This document shows positions 15,305 to 22,162 of a DNA stretch of 22,162 nt, in pieces; positions within the stretch are counted from its first letter, which is position 1, and every line of letters starts with the position of its first letter. The position numbers were made by a program, and so were the translations under genes. The notes beneath the pieces were generated by a model. The model had not been told where the DNA came from. It saw nothing but the letters and a program-made list of their open reading frames with translations, and searched no databases. The DNA lies in IMG/VR virus record IMGVR_UViG_3300007276_000344, positions 1 through 22,162 of that record. The stretch is one strand, 5' to 3'. This stretch comes from a virus.

Positions 15305-17743
15305 TTACCCTAATATTTCTGATGTTATATCCCCTGCTTGTTGCTCATCCCCAAGCTCCCCTCTCTCTCCTTGTCTCTGAGAGATGAGTTTGCTTTGCTC
15401 GACAGCTTGCTTCTTAACCCGCTCATCCTTCCTGTCGTCTTTCATTGTTTCGATAGATTCTTTGAAGGAAGTTTCTGATTCAACTTTACTAGAAACAGCT
15501 TGAGCTTTTATCATTTCTATCTCTTTTTTAAAGCCGTGCTTTACTTCTTCTAGCTGAGCTTCTAGCTGAGCCTTAAGTTGCATTTCCTGAGCCTTTAGCT
15601 GAGCCTCCATCTGCATCTCTTGCTGCCTAGCTTCCGCTGCTGCTTGGGTAGACTGCTGTTGTATTTGAGCTTGTTGCTGAGAGTTCTGCATAGCAGCCTG
15701 TTGAGCCTGCGCCATTCTTTTTTTACGTCTTACAACTAGTAAGCGCTCAGCCTGGTTAACGTCTTTTAGTTGCCGAACAGCGATTGCGTCCTCTAGATCT
15801 ATTTCTTTTTGACCTAGAGCTATCTGGATGTTTTGCTCCAAATATTGACGCTCACCTTCCTCCATTTCTTTTACAACACGAACGCCAAAATTATACATGG
15901 CTAAATTCTGGAAAGAGCTAAGCACGCCCATATTTTCCTTGCCTATAGCGTTTTCGTAGATCTTGTAAAGAACTGATTCAGGGTGAATAACTTGAACGCA
16001 CTTCACGATGTCACTACAAACCTTTTTGTAAAGAACCATAGAAGCGTTTGTAATGTCATATATAGCGTTGTTTGCAGCCGCTAAAGCCTGCTGTCTAACA
16101 CCTACCAGAGCATCTGACTTCGGTGAAGAAGCATCCATAACCTCATTGACTCCCGTTGCGTCTCGGATCATCTTGAGGTAGTGGTTATACAAAGTAACAA
16201 GCTCGTTTATATTTCGTATGCTGTTACCAATTTCTCTAATAGGCGGGTTCTGAAAGCCTCCTTCTGGGTTCTTACTTCTGTAATAGAAAACACCCGTCTG
16301 CTCATAAATATCATGCAGCTCTAAAGGCTGTAGCTCACCTCCTTTACCTAGCTGAACGTTCTCTAATCCTTCGATGTCGATGATGATGCCGTCAGGCTTA
16401 GCCTTCGCTACAGCTTGTTGTATCTTCAAGTGGGTGATCTGAAGTTGATCAGCAAACCCAATGCAGCTGTCAACCATAGACTTTGGCATCATGTCTAACA
16501 GATTGGTAGCGCAAACAGAATATGAAAGGTTAGTGCGAGATATATCGTGGATATTCTTAGGGATGTTGTTCTTCTTGCCGTAATCAAATAGGAAGTCCGT
16601 CCCCAGGATGTAGCACCCTCCGTAAACGGAGGCGTTTTCAAGCTTGCTTACCTCCCTGTTAAAAACAGAGCTTTTTGGGGTCTTATAGTTTTCTCCTTTA
16701 GAGTAAAAACCAACGTTCCCGTACTTACTTTCTTTTGATTCGTAGTACTCACAGTCAACAGAAATAAACTCAAAATCAAGGAGTTCAATCATGTATTCAT
16801 CATAACCAAAGTTATTTGTGTTATTGAATCTGTCGTATGAGGATTGACTGAGTTTAGCCGCATCGTACCCGTACTTCTTCTGAGCTTTCTGAGCGATCTC
16901 TTTATACTGCTCTTCAGTGAACTGATCTCCAGCCATTCTTTTAAGCTCTTGAATAGGGACGTGTCTTACATGTCCCGCATAAACCAAGTCGCTAAAATTA
17001 GGATCTTCAGTAAAGCTGTGGATAAAGTGAATAGGATCTATGTAGCTTGTTTTGATTCCGTACTGAGGGTCATTATCTCTTTTGACAACCGCCATCCCAA
17101 GTGCGGTTAAATCTCCTACACATCTTCTTAGGATGTTGTCGTTAAAATCATTCCACTCTAGGGTAAGATTTGTGGCTACCTGAGCTGCTATCTCAGAAGA
17201 AGACTTGATATTATTACCAATAAAAATTTCAGCTTCTTCTAGCGTGTCTGGAATAGAATTAGAATCCATACCTATAATCACTCCAGTTTTTTCCTCTATC
17301 TTCTTTAGTTGGTTTTTTGCGCTAATAACCATCTCTAGCTTTCTTCGATCGGCGTCTTTCTCAGAAGAAGAAAGAGGATCTACAGCTTCTAAATTTGGAT
17401 AAGGGCTTAAAGAGAGGATTTTGTTTGTTACAATTCTTACGAACTTAGGAAGAATAGGGACTGGAGTAAAGTCTATGTTAAGCATACTTCCATCCCCATT
17501 GTTGGGATCTAAAGAGGTAAGAAGGGATCTGTAAATTCCCGTGTCTTGAGTTCCGTTTGCGTACCTACGGTTTCTCTCAAAGGTCTTCTTTCTATTTCCG
17601 TAAATAGAATTTTGTTGATCCGTCTTGCCCCATTGTTGATATATCGATTTAGCATATTTCAACCCGTACTGGTCCCCCTTTTTCTCTTCGGGAGATGCTA
17701 ACGGATCTGGAAAGCCAGCAGATTTTTTGGTGTTACTATACAT
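15305..17743 (-). CDS. Portal protein
   Basis: This 812-residue protein is the portal candidate by position directly after TerL and by sequence. It has IDFTPVPILPKFVRIVTNKI near the N-terminus, DPIHFIHSFTEDPNFSDLVY and VRHVPIQELKRM in the middle, and GVNEVMDASSPKSDALVGVR in the later part, all portal-like. The last ~135 residues are a long Gln/Glu/Lys/Met-rich coiled coil (QQQAQIQQQSTQAAAEARQQ and on), as in large portals of podovirus type. The portal forms the ring at the head vertex through which TerL drives DNA. It is larger than usual for a portal (~500-700 aa). It has its own promoter box and inverted repeat upstream. The ATG at 17743 has no Shine-Dalgarno site. The downstream gene begins 4 bp after its stop. 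Confidence 0.85.
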   Translation of the reverse strand: MYSNTKKSAGFPDPLASPEEKKGDQYGLKYAKSIYQQWGKTDQQNSIYGNRKKTFERNRRYANGTQDTGIYRSLLTSLDPNNGDGSMLNIDFTPVPILPKFVRIVTNKILSLSPYPNLEAVDPLSSSEKDADRRKLEMVISAKNQLKKIEEKTGVIIGMDSNSIPDTLEEAEIFIGNNIKSSSEIAAQVATNLTLEWNDFNDNILRRCVGDLTALGMAVVKRDNDPQYGIKTSYIDPIHFIHSFTEDPNFSDLVYAGHVRHVPIQELKRMAGDQFTEEQYKEIAQKAQKKYGYDAAKLSQSSYDRFNNTNNFGYDEYMIELLDFEFISVDCEYYESKESKYGNVGFYSKGENYKTPKSSVFNREVSKLENASVYGGCYILGTDFLFDYGKKNNIPKNIHDISRTNLSYSVCATNLLDMMPKSMVDSCIGFADQLQITHLKIQQAVAKAKPDGIIIDIEGLENVQLGKGGELQPLELHDIYEQTGVFYYRSKNPEGGFQNPPIREIGNSIRNINELVTLYNHYLKMIRDATGVNEVMDASSPKSDALVGVRQQALAAANNAIYDITNASMVLYKKVCSDIVKCVQVIHPESVLYKIYENAIGKENMGVLSSFQNLAMYNFGVRVVKEMEEGERQYLEQNIQIALGQKEIDLEDAIAVRQLKDVNQAERLLVVRRKKRMAQAQQAAMQNSQQQAQIQQQSTQAAAEARQQEMQMEAQLKAQEMQLKAQLEAQLEEVKHGFKKEIEMIKAQAVSSKVESETSFKESIETMKDDRKDERVKKQAVEQSKLISQRQGERGELGDEQQAGDITSEILG

Positions 17744-17745
17744 AT

Positions 17746-17775
17746 GCAGTAGGTAGAGTTATTTTAACTCACTGC
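17746..17775. promoter_or_regulatory. Inverted repeat between promoter box and portal start
   Basis: GAGTTA (17756-17761) and TAACTC (17765-17770) are a perfect inverted repeat around a 3-base spacer. It is flanked by a second arm, GCAGT (17746-17750) with ACTGC (17771-17775), with a 5-base bulge on one side. It lies between the -7 box at 17775-17782 and the ATG at 17743, so it could be an operator or a 5' leader hairpin that controls portal synthesis. Confidence 0.45.
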
Positions 17776-17782
17776 AAATATA
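17775..17782 (-). promoter_or_regulatory. Bacteroidota-type -7 promoter element before the portal gene
   Basis: The minus strand reads TATATTTG, identical to the boxes at 3570 and 21719, in the 45-bp gap between TerL stop and portal start. A leader of ~28 nt would carry the inverted repeat. A TTG lies only about 16 bases upstream, so the -33 element is doubtful. Confidence 0.5.
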
Positions 17783-17788
17783 GTAAAA

Positions 17789-19936
17789 CTACAAGTGCCA
17801 AGCTTTTGGCTTATGGGTCCTAAAAAATTTCTTGTCGTTGAAGTCTGAAATAACCCTCTCTTTCTTTTTTGTTTTCTGAGCAGCTAAAAGAGCCAAGCCA
17901 GAACTGATGGTTAAGTCAAACTTAGTTCTTTTGTCTATTTTATACCCTATCCAATCCTCTAGCGTTCTGTTGAAAAGCATTTTACCGACCTCACCATCCT
18001 CTGGGTTTATACCAACATGATCATGGATAAAAGCTTCGATAGCGTGAGCGTGAGATTGAATCACGTCTTGAGAGTTTGAGGGGACACCCTTTGTCTTTAC
18101 CGAAACAGAGGAGTTACCAGTTTTTAGGTGCTCTGGGCGGTCCATAAGGTATCCGTCGTAACCACGGGTCTCAAAATACCTGGCTATGCCGTACTTGTTA
18201 TTCTCTATAAGGAGCGGATAACCATAGAAAAAAGCGCACATAAGAACGTCCTCATAAAATATGCTTGCCAGATCTGGCCGAGAAGCGTACTCTACAACGA
18301 ACATATTAGAAGGCACGTCCATGTTGAACTTGTTGTACATATGGAGTGCCCCTTTAGATCCTCTTCCGTCTACTGTGGCGTCAAGATCATAAGAGTCAAC
18401 GCCTCCAACCCCTATGTGTGTATTGGGGGCTACTTTCTTTCCTCTGTCTTCAGATTTATTGTTTCTTAAGTGATCAGGAGGGAGCCAAGCCACCCTAAAT
18501 CTACCATTAGGATCAGGAGAAAACACCACCTCTTCATCTTTAACTCTCCATATAAAATTCCCTTTCACTACAGGGTCAGGGTAAATGCTTTCGTTGTGCT
18601 CTATTTGCTGGTATATCTTACCGATGTTAAACAGACTGCCCTCGATGCTGTCCCTGAAGGCTTCGTCCTCAGTAAAAGGAAACTGCCTAATGATCTCGTT
18701 GAGCTCTGAGGGATCATTCCTGAAGGAGTGACGGTCATTCTTAAGGTATGATTTACTTCCCTGGTCTATAACCTCGCCGTCGATACCTATGACGCCACCA
18801 TGTGTGTGTACGCTTTGGGAAGGATCGTCGATTACTGGGTTTCCATACTTATCGAAAAAACCCTCAAGAGCGTTGTAGGCTGGAATAAAGATTCGATAAA
18901 GTCCAGATCTAGTTCTTCCGTTTTGATTTCTTTCGTTAGGATCAGAGTCATGCCACAACACTCTGTACTCCTCTCCTCCTTTATTCATGGGGTTCACGGT
19001 GCTCCCGACCATCGCTTTCCCTACTACTCGCTTACCGACAATAAGGCAAGTTCTCTCGATCCTCCAAGCTTCTCTGATGTCGCTAGGCTTCTCCCACTTG
19101 CCAGCCTCATCGAGGTACAGCATATGTAGCTTCTCCCCGTCGTATGCGTTATTCGTAGTGTTCTTCCAGTTTATAACTGAGTTGAGGGCATCTCCCAGCT
19201 GAGAAGTTTTATTGTTTTTCGTGATGCGCTTGGAAGGCTCCCGAAAAGCAAGCTCCATTCTCGGATTGGTAGTTCCGTCTTGAATAGGCTTGAAGAAAAA
19301 AGGATAGCTGCGAAATATCGCAACTACTTTCTTCATGAAAATGTTTTCCTGAGCGTCTTTACCTGTCTTTGACTGAATCCCAAGAAGCTTCTCTTTAACT
19401 TGGCTAGCTTCGTCAACAAGGACTGAAGAGCAAATATTAGTGTAGCCAGAACGACGACACTTAGTATAAAGCTGACCGAAACAACGAGGATCAGCTTCGC
19501 ACGCAGCCATGTGGAGAAAGATCTCTTTCTGGAAAGCAAGGTATGATGGATATCCGATATCAATTTTAGACCATTGTAGAAACATATAATGCCTCCCTGT
19601 AATATACGTAGGTTTCCCATTATTGTAAAACCAAACACCGTCGCGCCTACGCTGAAACTCCTGCTCGATGTAAGAATGAAATTTCTTTCGAAACTCGGCA
19701 GGTTTTTCGAGCCACTCATCCATACCTCGAATCCTTTGCAGGTCTTCGGGCATAGGAATGCGCTTCCACACCTGCATCTCTCTTGGGAGGTCATGGAAGA
19801 GAATTTCAGATCGCTTTGGTTTTTTTGGTAAAACAACGAGTAACCCGTGGAGTTCGGTAGCTTCTCCTTCTGTACCGTTAGGGTCGATCTTAATCCCTTT
19901 AGTTTCATACCCTTTTATGTCGATTAAAGTGGACAT
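17789..19936 (-). CDS. terL: Terminase large subunit
   Basis: This 715-residue packaging motor couples ATP hydrolysis to DNA translocation into the head and cuts the concatemer. The ATPase has a deviant Walker A, TKCRRSGYT at 158-166, with Lys159 at the start of the motif instead of the usual Lys before Ser/Thr, as in the lambda gpA motif KSARVGYS. Walker B is LYLDEA (273-278, Asp276, Glu277), and the coupling motif is GST at 311-313. The C-terminal RNase-H-like nuclease shows Asp514 (GGVDSYD), Glu578 (IENNKYG) and Asp674 (FDLTISS). Length is above the usual 450-650. Its ATG overlaps the zinc-ribbon gene's stop by one base (TGATG). The portal follows after a 45-bp gap, and a separate TerS is not certain. 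Confidence 0.93.
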   Translation of the reverse strand: MSTLIDIKGYETKGIKIDPNGTEGEATELHGLLVVLPKKPKRSEILFHDLPREMQVWKRIPMPEDLQRIRGMDEWLEKPAEFRKKFHSYIEQEFQRRRDGVWFYNNGKPTYITGRHYMFLQWSKIDIGYPSYLAFQKEIFLHMAACEADPRCFGQLYTKCRRSGYTNICSSVLVDEASQVKEKLLGIQSKTGKDAQENIFMKKVVAIFRSYPFFFKPIQDGTTNPRMELAFREPSKRITKNNKTSQLGDALNSVINWKNTTNNAYDGEKLHMLYLDEAGKWEKPSDIREAWRIERTCLIVGKRVVGKAMVGSTVNPMNKGGEEYRVLWHDSDPNERNQNGRTRSGLYRIFIPAYNALEGFFDKYGNPVIDDPSQSVHTHGGVIGIDGEVIDQGSKSYLKNDRHSFRNDPSELNEIIRQFPFTEDEAFRDSIEGSLFNIGKIYQQIEHNESIYPDPVVKGNFIWRVKDEEVVFSPDPNGRFRVAWLPPDHLRNNKSEDRGKKVAPNTHIGVGGVDSYDLDATVDGRGSKGALHMYNKFNMDVPSNMFVVEYASRPDLASIFYEDVLMCAFFYGYPLLIENNKYGIARYFETRGYDGYLMDRPEHLKTGNSSVSVKTKGVPSNSQDVIQSHAHAIEAFIHDHVGINPEDGEVGKMLFNRTLEDWIGYKIDKRTKFDLTISSGLALLAAQKTKKKERVISDFNDKKFFRTHKPKAWHL

Positions 19937-20124
19937 CAGTAGCTCTGTCCGTGCTTTGTCATTCTACCTAGCGAAGGTACTCCTTTTTTAGGGTTCTTCA
20001 GCTCCATTTGATCACCGCAATCACACTGACCTTCAGGATAATAGACATCCCCGTTTCTAAACTTCATGCTTAAGGTCTGAACCGACTTCTCAGCCTTGCA
20101 TTTTTTGCAAATTAGATCTGGCAT
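19936..20124 (-). CDS. Small zinc-ribbon protein
   Basis: This 62-residue protein has Cys6-x2-Cys9 and Cys34-x-Cys36, a CxxC/CxC set consistent with one zinc site, in a basic, otherwise simple sequence. The C-terminus ends LGRMTKHGQSY. Its stop overlaps the TerL start, and it starts 18 bp past the tRNA. It may bind nucleic acid or regulate packaging, but that is inference. Zinc binding itself is predicted only from the spacing. Confidence 0.65.
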   Translation of the reverse strand: MPDLICKKCKAEKSVQTLSMKFRNGDVYYPEGQCDCGDQMELKNPKKGVPSLGRMTKHGQSY

Positions 20125-20142
20125 TTTTTTTAATTTAATTCG

Positions 20143-20216
20143 TACACCCGACAGGACTCGAACCTGTGACCGTCTGCTTAGAAGGCAGATGCTCTATCCA
20201 GCTGAGCTACGGGTGC
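20143..20216 (-). tRNA. trnR-TCT: tRNA-Arg (anticodon TCT)
   Basis: The minus strand folds as a canonical 74-base cloverleaf. The acceptor is GCACCCG with CGGGTGT (one G-U pair), the D stem GCTC/GAGC, the anticodon stem TCTGC/GCAGA with loop CTTCTAA, the variable loop 5 bases, and the T stem ACAGG/CCTGT with loop TTCGAGT. The discriminator is A. The anticodon TCT (20182-20180) reads AGA (and AGG by wobble). CCA is not encoded. The gene sits inside the packaging operon, between the coiled-coil gene and the zinc-ribbon gene, and may serve phage codons that are rarer in the host. Confidence 0.95.
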
Positions 20217-20222
20217 ATATGT

Positions 20223-20295
20223 TTATCTTCAGATAACCCGCTGTATTGTTTTGATTATCAAAGTTGTAGTCGTCCCAGTAGATAAGACCGCTGGG
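20223..20295. other. Structured 80-bp spacer upstream of the tRNA
   Basis: Between the coiled-coil gene stop (20297) and the tRNA 5' end (20216) there are three small inverted repeats: CCCAG/CTGGG (20274-20278 and 20291-20295), TTTGA/TCAAA (20250-20254 and 20258-20262), and TTATCT/AGATAA (20223-20228 and 20231-20236, two-base loop). None has a T-run, so it is not a clear terminator. It may guide processing of the tRNA out of the operon transcript, or hold a small RNA. Confidence 0.4.
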
Positions 20296-20296
20296 C

Positions 20297-20590
20297 CTAC
20301 TTTGAGAATCTTTCTGCGAATCCCCCTGAGTAGTCTTTGTTTTTTTCGATTTCTCCATTTTCGTTTAACTCTTTAACCATTTGTTCTAACCTCTGGCGCT
20401 CCACCAAAAGCTCTTTGCAATCAATAGCTGTTTGCTTTATGGATTGGAGCTCGGCCTTCCTAGAAGAGCCACCAGCCTCAGGGTCAACAGGCTTTTTGAC
20501 CTCTTCGATCATGTTGTCAATAGCAATCTCCATGCTATTCATAAGCCTTTCAGCGGCACCTATCGTGGTAAACTTTTTACTTCTCGACAT
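20297..20590 (-). CDS. Coiled-coil protein, possible small terminase subunit
   Basis: This 97-residue protein is mostly helical and charged, with a coiled-coil-like segment near residues 47-80 (LQSIKQTAIDCKELLVERQ) and a C-terminus ending YSGGFAERFSK. Its start overlaps the end of the GroES-like gene by 14 bases, so it is in the same operon. Small terminases are short helical proteins encoded just upstream of TerL, and no other candidate is present, so TerS is possible. I see no helix-turn-helix, and the call is tentative. A general hypothetical phage protein is the alternative. Confidence 0.55.
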   Translation of the reverse strand: MSRSKKFTTIGAAERLMNSMEIAIDNMIEEVKKPVDPEAGGSSRKAELQSIKQTAIDCKELLVERQRLEQMVKELNENGEIEKNKDYSGGFAERFSK

Positions 20591-21161
20591 ACATTAAGTC
20601 TTCTGCGCGGGTTCTATAGTACTCAGTCCCATCAATGGTGATGCGATAATCCATGTTTTTAGCAAATCCTACTACGTCGCCAACCTTTAACCCTAGTTCT
20701 TCCACCCAAGGCGGCGTAAAAGAGATCTTCCCTTTTGTGACAGGGTTGTCCTTAAGCTTAACAACATCGATAATAGAAGACTGTTGCTCCTCGTCAACCT
20801 CCACTCCTTCGAGAAGAGCCCAGCCCGCCAGCGGATGTATGTCCCCAGTCTTTGCAGACTTGTAAGCAATAGCCTGGTTATTAATGGTATGATTAGGATC
20901 GTACCGTACAAGGTAGCTATTGTCCTCTCCAGTAAGAGGCTGACCATCGTTAATAACAACAAGATGATGGAAATAAAGCGTGTCCCCAACTTCCACTCCT
21001 GTATCGTACTTAAAAGGCGTCGCCACCACGGGGCCTTCTGTGGTTCTGTTTTTGAATTCATTGAATCTATTGTCTATGTAAAGTTCTAAACCGCTGTCGG
21101 TTGTGATCGTGTCGTTGACAAGCTTTTTTAGCTCGACAACAAACAAATCGAATGTTCTCAT
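20577..21161 (-). CDS. Tandem GroES-like co-chaperonin
   Basis: This 194-residue protein has two GroES-like units. Unit 1 (~4-104) has FDLFVVELKK, a mobile-loop-like TITTDSGLELYID, then EGPVVATPF and VEVGDTLYFHHLV, and a YLVRYDPN segment before AIAYK. Unit 2 (~107-194) has DIHPLAGWALLEGVEVD, EEQQSSIIDVVK, KGKISFTPPW and LKVGDVVGFAKNMDYRITID, then GTEYYRTRAEDLMYVEK. The second unit closely parallels GroES endings (VGD..F, IDG.EY..., R.EDIL.V). Normal GroES and T4 Gp31 have one unit (~97-111 aa). It likely replaces or works with host GroES on GroEL to fold capsid protein. The start is close behind the 78-aa gene. Whether seven or fewer copies form the lid is unknown. Confidence 0.75.
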   Translation of the reverse strand: MRTFDLFVVELKKLVNDTITTDSGLELYIDNRFNEFKNRTTEGPVVATPFKYDTGVEVGDTLYFHHLVVINDGQPLTGEDNSYLVRYDPNHTINNQAIAYKSAKTGDIHPLAGWALLEGVEVDEEQQSSIIDVVKLKDNPVTKGKISFTPPWVEELGLKVGDVVGFAKNMDYRITIDGTEYYRTRAEDLMYVEK

Positions 21162-21164
21162 TAA

Positions 21165-21401
21165 TTAAAAATTTAAGTCAAATTCAAGCATGCAGGGCAT
21201 CTCGTCGATGGACTTCCAAAGGAGCGTGCCCTCATCGTTTTCAATATACACAAGGTATCGCTTTTTACCAAATTTGTGAAGGTGATGATCATCTTCCAGT
21301 ATAGCGGAAACCTCTCCTCTACCAGCCTTCATGCCTACATAATAAGCCATGCCGTCTTTAGGCTCCTTGCCTACTACGATTTTTCTAATAAGTCCTTCCA
21401 T
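21165..21401 (-). CDS. Hypothetical small protein
   Basis: This 78-residue protein opens MEGLIRKIVVGKEPKDGMAY and reads YYVGMKAGRGEVSAILEDDH in the middle, ending SIDEMPCMLEFDLNF. It looks like a compact alpha/beta or beta protein of a family seen in other phages, but I know no function. It starts 1 base after the stop of the 98-aa gene and ends 3 bases before the GroES-like gene, so all three are co-transcribed. Confidence 0.65.
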   Translation of the reverse strand: MEGLIRKIVVGKEPKDGMAYYVGMKAGRGEVSAILEDDHHLHKFGKKRYLVYIENDEGTLLWKSIDEMPCMLEFDLNF

Positions 21402-21402
21402 T

Positions 21403-21699
21403 TTAGTTTAGGGATATACCTAAATCGCCAAGGAGGTCGTCTAATGAATCGTTTTCTTGAAAAGCGCCGTCCATAACCTGCATCAACGTCTCTAGCTCAG
21501 ACCTACTTTCCAGATTGAAGCTATACATTGTTTTCATTTCTGCGCTTTCATCACCCTCTTCCATAGCATCAAAGTCTATAACGCCTACTACTATAGAGGC
21601 TAAGGTGCGGTCTTTCATTTCGAACTCCTCGATTGTCTCCTCCATCTTTTTGACGAGAGAGTACATTTCGGCAAAGAAGAGGGTGTCTTTAGGATTCAT
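21403..21699 (-). CDS. Hypothetical acidic protein, first gene of the leftward operon
   Basis: This 98-residue, strongly acidic and mostly helical protein starts MNPKDTLFFAEMYSLVKKME and ends DSLDDLLGDLGISLN. It is the first gene of the minus-strand packaging operon, 19 bases downstream of a TATATTTG box. It has no recognised domain; an acidic helical protein at this position could be an early regulator, but this is a guess. Confidence 0.65.
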   Translation of the reverse strand: MNPKDTLFFAEMYSLVKKMEETIEEFEMKDRTLASIVVGVIDFDAMEEGDESAEMKTMYSFNLESRSELETLMQVMDGAFQENDSLDDLLGDLGISLN

Positions 21700-21703
21700 G
21701 ATG

Positions 21704-21711
21704 TAAATTTG
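21704..21711 (+). promoter_or_regulatory. Plus-strand -7 promoter-like element for the winged-helix-like gene
   Basis: TAAATTTG matches TAnnTTTG on the plus strand, 28 bases before the ATG at 21740. It faces the minus-strand box at 21719-21726 across 7 bases. An upstream -33 element is not clear. Confidence 0.4.
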
Positions 21712-21718
21712 TTTAAGT

Positions 21719-21726
21719 CAAATATA
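21719..21726 (-). promoter_or_regulatory. Minus-strand -7 promoter-like element for the packaging operon
   Basis: The minus strand reads TATATTTG, 19 bases from the ATG at 21699. A TTG lies about 18 bases upstream (inside the start of the plus-strand gene), slightly short of the 19-21 expected for a -33 element. It would drive the leftward operon that leads to TerL. Confidence 0.5.
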
Positions 21727-21739
21727 CGAAACAATTAGG

Positions 21740-22159
21740 ATGCCCAAGTCAACGGTCAAAAAAACAAGGCTATTTAGAGAGGTATCAAAGCTCCCAGATA
21801 AATACGTAAAGAATAACCACTTAAAAAACTTACGTAGTGCAACGGACAGCTTCTTGGATAGCAATCCAGACATTACCAGGTCATATCTTAACTTAATGCT
21901 GTTCTTGTACGATCTAGAGTTCTTTACTATATCGTGGGTGGCAGAAAATTACGGTATGTACAAAAAGAACCTAGCCGACAGGATGATATACCCGCTGGTT
22001 GCTTCTGGCTACCTGTATAAACACTTTGATAAGCTTACGCCTTCTCAGACTCTAGAGGATCATCTGTTCCGCGATGAAACAAAATATAATTACAGAGTTC
22101 GCTATGCGCTGTCGCAGAAAGGTAGGCTAGCGGTGCAGCGTTTCTATAACTCACTTTAA
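21740..22159 (+). CDS. Winged-helix-like DNA-binding protein candidate
   Basis: This 139-residue basic protein is the only plus-strand gene. Residues ~44-95 (SYLNLMLFLYDLEFFTISWV, then YKKNLADRMIYPLVASGYLY) read like helix-helix-recognition helix of a MarR-type winged helix. The pattern YRVRYALSQKGRLAVQRFYN at the end resembles the wing strand plus C-terminal helix. The basic N-terminus (MPKSTVKKTRLFREVSKLPD) may add DNA contacts. It diverges from the packaging operon across a 40-bp gap, so it could regulate both directions. The fold is read by eye and the role is inferred from position. The TAA stop lies three bases before the window end. Confidence 0.6.
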   Translation: MPKSTVKKTRLFREVSKLPDKYVKNNHLKNLRSATDSFLDSNPDITRSYLNLMLFLYDLEFFTISWVAENYGMYKKNLADRMIYPLVASGYLYKHFDKLTPSQTLEDHLFRDETKYNYRVRYALSQKGRLAVQRFYNSL

Positions 22160-22162
22160 CGC

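Noticed and set aside
17744-17788. Terminator after TerL
   Set aside because: The hairpin is A/T-rich with no T-run after it, and it lies downstream of a promoter-like box, so a leader or operator role fits better.
20143-20216. tRNA gene as a phage attachment site
   Set aside because: There is no integrase and no repeated tRNA fragment in the window, and the tRNA is complete inside an operon.

Overview
The window is part of a tailed double-stranded DNA phage genome. It carries a packaging and virion module read almost entirely leftwards (minus strand). The hallmark genes are a large terminase (TerL), a portal protein, a probable scaffold and a probable major capsid protein. A host in the Bacteroidota, probably a marine flavobacterium, is inferred from three things. 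Start codons lack Shine-Dalgarno sequences and follow A/T-rich leaders. Several gaps between genes carry the Bacteroidota -7 promoter element TAnnTTTG at similar distances from start codons. The fibre modules (collagen-like repeats, DLSDV modules, LamG domains, SPDGTKMY propeller repeats) are of the kind common in marine phages. No integrase or other sign of lysogeny is present. The large TerL (715 aa) and portal (812 aa) recall podoviruses of Bacteroidota, including the crAss-like group, but that placement is a guess.

Region by region, from right to left (the direction of transcription). A small winged-helix-like gene (21740-22159) is the only plus-strand gene; it diverges from the main block across a 40-bp gap holding two face-to-face promoter-like boxes. 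The minus strand then runs through two small unknown genes, a 194-aa protein that reads as two GroES-like domains in tandem, a coiled-coil protein (possible small terminase), an 80-bp structured spacer, a tRNA-Arg(TCT), a small zinc-ribbon protein, TerL, and the portal behind its own promoter and inverted repeat.

From 15300 to 4428 lies an 11-kb block of adhesion or fibre genes, most of them coupled by TAATG or ATGA overlaps: a 163-aa connector-like protein; a 946-aa collagen/propeller/arabinofuranosidase-like fibre; a 1443-aa fibre with YadA-like repeats; an RCC1-like propeller; two small unknowns; and two tandem LamG-type lectins. After a small gene at 4129-4401 and a terminator come a very basic small protein, two more small proteins, the putative scaffold, the putative major capsid protein, a strong terminator, and the start of a gene that runs off the left edge.

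The genes fit one virion programme. TerL, the portal and the scaffold/capsid pair build and fill the head, and the GroES-like protein probably adapts host GroEL to fold capsid proteins. The fibre block supplies the host-recognition surface. Placing that block between portal and scaffold/capsid is unusual and raises the possibility that some of these proteins decorate the head rather than the tail. Coding density is very high and no gene-free stretch reaches 300 bases.
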